NCBI GenBank assembly: GCA_030427585.1
Contig: JAUIBW010000015.1
Location: 1-64,000 of the forward strand
DNA length: 64,000 nucleotides
Reading direction: 5' to 3'
From: Bacteroidia bacterium
Lineage (GTDB): Bacteria; Bacteroidota; Bacteroidia; Flavobacteriales; Flavobacteriaceae
Part shown: positions 60,956 through 64,000 of the stretch, piece after piece
Layout of the letters: the number at the start of each line of letters is the position of its first letter
Position numbering within the stretch: the stretch's first letter is position 1
Translations under genes and position numbers: made by a program
Notes under the pieces: generated by a model
Told to the model about the DNA's origin: nothing
Seen by the model: the letters and a program-made list of their open reading frames with translations, nothing else
Databases searched by the model: none

Positions 60956-62185
60956 TTATTCATCTCTCAACGCAATTATAGGTTTTATTTTTGCTGCTCT
61001 TCTTGCCGGAATATACCCTGCCAAAAGTCCAAAAAATATCAATACCAATGTGGCCGTCATAATAATACCTGTATCAACCTTAGGATTAAGAATAAAAAAC
61101 TCTTCCAGATTATTACCTATAAGTTTTAATGCAAGAATCCCTAAAATTAAACCAAGATATCCCGCGACAGATGTTATTAAAACCGATTCTTGAAGCACCA
61201 TAGCTATGATTGATCTTGGTGACGCTCCCAGTGCTTTTCTAATTCCTAATTCTTTGGTACGTTCTTTAACACTAAACGTCATGATATTACCAATACCAAT
61301 AACTCCAGAGATTAAGGTTCCTATACCTACAACAAATATGATCATATAAATACCTCCAAGAATAACCATGGTTTCTTTTATATCTTCGGCAAAACTTCGT
61401 ACTCTGATTGCACTTTGATCATCTGGTGCTACTTTAAATTTTTCTTTAAGATCTTCTTCAATTTTTTTAGAAAATGCGATAGCCTGTTCGGTACTCATAG
61501 CCATATTATAGGATAAGTTTATCTGATCAATATGGTCATTATTTCCATAAAGCAACTGAACGGTTTTATATGGCATATAGATTATTCGTTCTTCATTATC
61601 ACCACCACTATCCTGAAAAACTCCTATTATTTTATAAGCAATCCCATCTACGTTTAGCATTTTACCTAAGGCCTTTTCATTTTTAAAAAGATCTTTTTCT
61701 ACTAGTCTTCCAATAACAATATTCTTGGTACGCTCGTTAATATCTGATTCATTAAGATATCGCCCGTTCATCATTATGGTTTTCTCAAGATATTGATGAT
61801 CGGGATGTACAGCTCTTATACTATAGCTACCAGATTCTTTCTTGTATTTTGCAGAACCGTTTCTATATATTCTTGGGGTAGCGAACTCAACTTTACCTGT
61901 ATAATTGCTTTTTATAAATTCGAAATCTTCATTTTTAAACTGAATTCTTCTATTTTCCTGAAAACCTTTGTATGCTTTTGATGTGTTCCCGCCACGAATG
62001 AATATAATATTTTGGGCATCATCTACAAAACTGCTCAAAAAACTATTGAGAAGGCCATTACCCAACCCTAATAAAATTGTAAAGATCAGGATTCCTAAAG
62101 CCACAGTAAATCCCGAAAGGAATGTACGTAACTTATTTTTTCCTATAGCTTCAAATATTTCACCCCATCTATCTCTATCAAACAT
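60956..62185 (-). CDS. ABC transporter permease (MacB/FtsX family)
   Basis: KERTKELGIRKALGASPRSIIAMVLQESVLITSVAGYLG; RRAAKIKPIIALRDE. Confidence 0.93.
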   Translation of the reverse strand: MFDRDRWGEIFEAIGKNKLRTFLSGFTVALGILIFTILLGLGNGLLNSFLSSFVDDAQNIIFIRGGNTSKAYKGFQENRRIQFKNEDFEFIKSNYTGKVEFATPRIYRNGSAKYKKESGSYSIRAVHPDHQYLEKTIMMNGRYLNESDINERTKNIVIGRLVEKDLFKNEKALGKMLNVDGIAYKIIGVFQDSGGDNEERIIYMPYKTVQLLYGNNDHIDQINLSYNMAMSTEQAIAFSKKIEEDLKEKFKVAPDDQSAIRVRSFAEDIKETMVILGGIYMIIFVVGIGTLISGVIGIGNIMTFSVKERTKELGIRKALGASPRSIIAMVLQESVLITSVAGYLGLILGILALKLIGNNLEEFFILNPKVDTGIIMTATLVLIFFGLLAGYIPARRAAKIKPIIALRDE

Positions 62186-62879
62186 ATTGAGATGCTCTAA
62201 CTTGTTCTACTTCTTTATCTTCTACAATAACACCATCTTTAAGGTGTACTATGCGTTTGCACATATCAGCAATATCTGGCTCGTGAGTTACTACTAATAT
62301 GGTTTTACCTTCATCATTAATATTCTGGATGATATCCATTACTTCATAAGAAGTCTTACTATCCAGAGCTCCTGTGGGTTCATCGGCCAATAATACTTTA
62401 GGATCTGCGGCTAATGCTCTGGCAATTGCTACGCGTTGTTTTTGTCCTCCAGAAAGCTCACTTGGTAAATGTGTTGCCCATTCTCCCAATCCAACTTTAC
62501 CAAGATATTCCATGGCTTTATCAATTCTTTCTTTTCGTTTTTTACGTTGATAATATAACGGAAGGGCAACATTTTCTAGAGCCGTCTTGTAATTAATTAA
62601 ATTGAAAGATTGAAAAACAAATCCCAAGAATTTGTTACGATACTGTGCTGCTTTGGTTTCATTTAATCCTTTGATAGGAACTTCATCCAGGAAATAACTT
62701 CCACTATCTGCTTCATCCAACATTCCTAAGATGTTTAACAATGTAGATTTTCCAGAACCCGAAGATCCCATTATAGCGACCAACTCGCCTTCTTTCACAC
62801 TAAAATCTATTCCTTTAAGTACATGAAGCGAATTGCTTCCCATTTGGTAAGATTTATGTAAGTCTTTTATTTCAATCAT
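62178..62879 (-). CDS. ABC transporter ATP-binding protein (LolD/MacB type)
   Basis: Walker A GSSGSGKSTLLNILG; signature LSGGQKQRVAIARALA; Walker B VLLADEPTGALDS. Confidence 0.96.
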   Translation of the reverse strand: MIEIKDLHKSYQMGSNSLHVLKGIDFSVKEGELVAIMGSSGSGKSTLLNILGMLDEADSGSYFLDEVPIKGLNETKAAQYRNKFLGFVFQSFNLINYKTALENVALPLYYQRKKRKERIDKAMEYLGKVGLGEWATHLPSELSGGQKQRVAIARALAADPKVLLADEPTGALDSKTSYEVMDIIQNINDEGKTILVVTHEPDIADMCKRIVHLKDGVIVEDKEVEQVRASQYV

Positions 62880-63088
62880 AATACTGGATTAAGATTTGTA
62901 AGGCAAAATACCTTGATAAAACTGAGACCCACTAGCCTAAAAATACGGTACAGTATTTAGATCAATCTTACAGTTTTCCCCTGAAGATTTATTGATTGGT
63001 TAGCGTCGTCTTGTTACATAAGACTAACTACATAGTATTTTTGTTACATCTTTTCTTGTTATGAAAATGTTAAAAAATTAAGAACTCT

Positions 63089-63331
63089 TTAATCAAGGCT
63101 TTTTGTAGTTGCCGATTTTCTTTTATTTCTATAAATAATATACCCCACAACCCCAATTAAAACATATGGTATAATCATAAGGTATACAATTCCATTATTA
63201 ATTCCCTTTGCTGCCTCTTGCCCTTCTTCGTTCTCTAAAACCGCTCTACACATTGCACATTGAGCTTCTACCGGGATAGTAAATACCAAAAAAAGAGTTA
63301 ATATGTAAAAGGTTTTTATTCGCATACACAT
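63089..63331 (-). CDS. Small membrane protein with N-terminal CAMC motif
   Basis: Signal peptide, QCAMCRAVLENEEG, one C-terminal TM; next to DUF420. Confidence 0.65.
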   Translation of the reverse strand: MCMRIKTFYILTLFLVFTIPVEAQCAMCRAVLENEEGQEAAKGINNGIVYLMIIPYVLIGVVGYIIYRNKRKSATTKSLD

Positions 63332-63340
63332 GTATTCAAA

Positions 63341-63889
63341 CTAAACATAATATGGTGATATCATAAAATACACAATCACACCTGTAATAGCCACATACAA
63401 CCAAATCGGAAATGTAATTCTCGCAATTTTTTTATGCCTATCAAATCGTTTTGCCAGTGCTCTTACATAAGTAATCAATACAAAAGGAATAACTACAACA
63501 GAGAGGATTATATGCGTAATCAAAATAAAATAATATATGTATCGTATCATTCCTTCTCCTCCAAATCGAGTAGAATCACTTGTCATATGATATGCGATAT
63601 ACATAAGTAAAAATAATACCGAACATAAAATAGCTGTTTTCATGAGTTTCTCATGCAATGCAATATTCTTATTTTTTATTGCCCATAAAGCGGCTACTAA
63701 AATCACAGCGGTTAAACCATTAATTGTTGCATATATGGGTGGCAAAAAAGTAAGAGGTTGCACATCAATTCCAAGCCTTCTAAGGTTAACTCCAAACAAT
63801 GCTGCTACTGCAAGAGGGATAAGAATCGATAAAATTACAATCCATTTATTGTATTTTTTTTCTACATCTGATTGACTATTGTTACTCAT
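63341..63889 (-). CDS. DUF420 domain-containing membrane protein
   Basis: LPPIYATINGLTAVILVAALWAIKNKNIALHEKLMKTAILCSVLFLLMYIAYH. Confidence 0.9.
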   Translation of the reverse strand: MSNNSQSDVEKKYNKWIVILSILIPLAVAALFGVNLRRLGIDVQPLTFLPPIYATINGLTAVILVAALWAIKNKNIALHEKLMKTAILCSVLFLLMYIAYHMTSDSTRFGGEGMIRYIYYFILITHIILSVVVIPFVLITYVRALAKRFDRHKKIARITFPIWLYVAITGVIVYFMISPYYV

Positions 63890-64000
63890 TCTTATTTAAT
63901 AGTTTCTTTATATCTTCTAATAAAATTGTTATTTGCTCTTCTTCCCCGTTTTCATCTACTTTTTCCTTCACGTCAATTGTTCCTCTATAGTAAATAATTG
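63882..64000 (-). CDS. SCO family protein, C-terminal fragment truncated by window edge
   Basis: Translation ...YYRGTIDVKEKVDENGEEEQITILLEDIKKLLNKNE*; overlaps the DUF420 start as ATGAGTAA. Confidence 0.6.
   Translation of the reverse strand, partial: IIYYRGTIDVKEKVDENGEEEQITILLEDIKKLLNKNE

Noticed and set aside
59455-62596. Plus-strand ORFs such as 59455..60066, 60156..60563 and 61968..62297
   Set aside because: Antisense to the conserved ABC transporter genes; no recognisable motifs.
1-64000. CRISPR arrays, tRNA/rRNA genes, transposases, integrases or classic defence islands
   Set aside because: None seen on reading; no regularly spaced direct-repeat arrays, cloverleaf-like sequences or mobile-element ORFs. 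tRNAscan-SE and a defence-system search would be needed for certainty.

Overview
The window is a low-GC chromosomal segment from a Bacteroidota bacterium, most likely a marine Flavobacteriaceae member close to Aquimarina. The lineage call rests on a T9SS sorting domain, PorP/SprF, TAnnTTTG-type promoters and gene order; no search was run. Most of it is ordinary core genome: tig-clpP-clpX, pdxJ, nadK-DUF6089-uppS-bamA-ompH-ompH-murI, glyA-gcvP-gcvT-gcvH, tsaB, a MacAB/TolC-like export operon, and a DUF420/SCO1 locus cut by the right edge. I saw no tRNA, rRNA, CRISPR array, transposase or prophage. The most interesting region is about 35.5-40.8 kb. It holds a TPR/LytS-type histidine kinase and a LytTR response regulator, followed on the same strand by a small orphan GG-leader RiPP-like (lanthipeptide-type) precursor with a Gly/Cys-rich core. 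A 51-nt hairpin downstream is fully paired only in the precursor's transcript. The divergent VWA-lipoprotein/rhodanese pair is preceded by three 9-bp direct repeats at an exact 21-bp period, which is the usual architecture of LytTR-family binding sites. Other points of interest are a duplicated two-gene secreted module (8.8-12.7 kb), a palindromic TTACGGTT-N-CCGTAA...CTATGT motif upstream of unrelated secreted proteins, a second 21-bp-spaced repeat between porP and nifU, a NifU-like protein with two Nfu_N domains, and a folK-deoxynucleoside kinase fusion.
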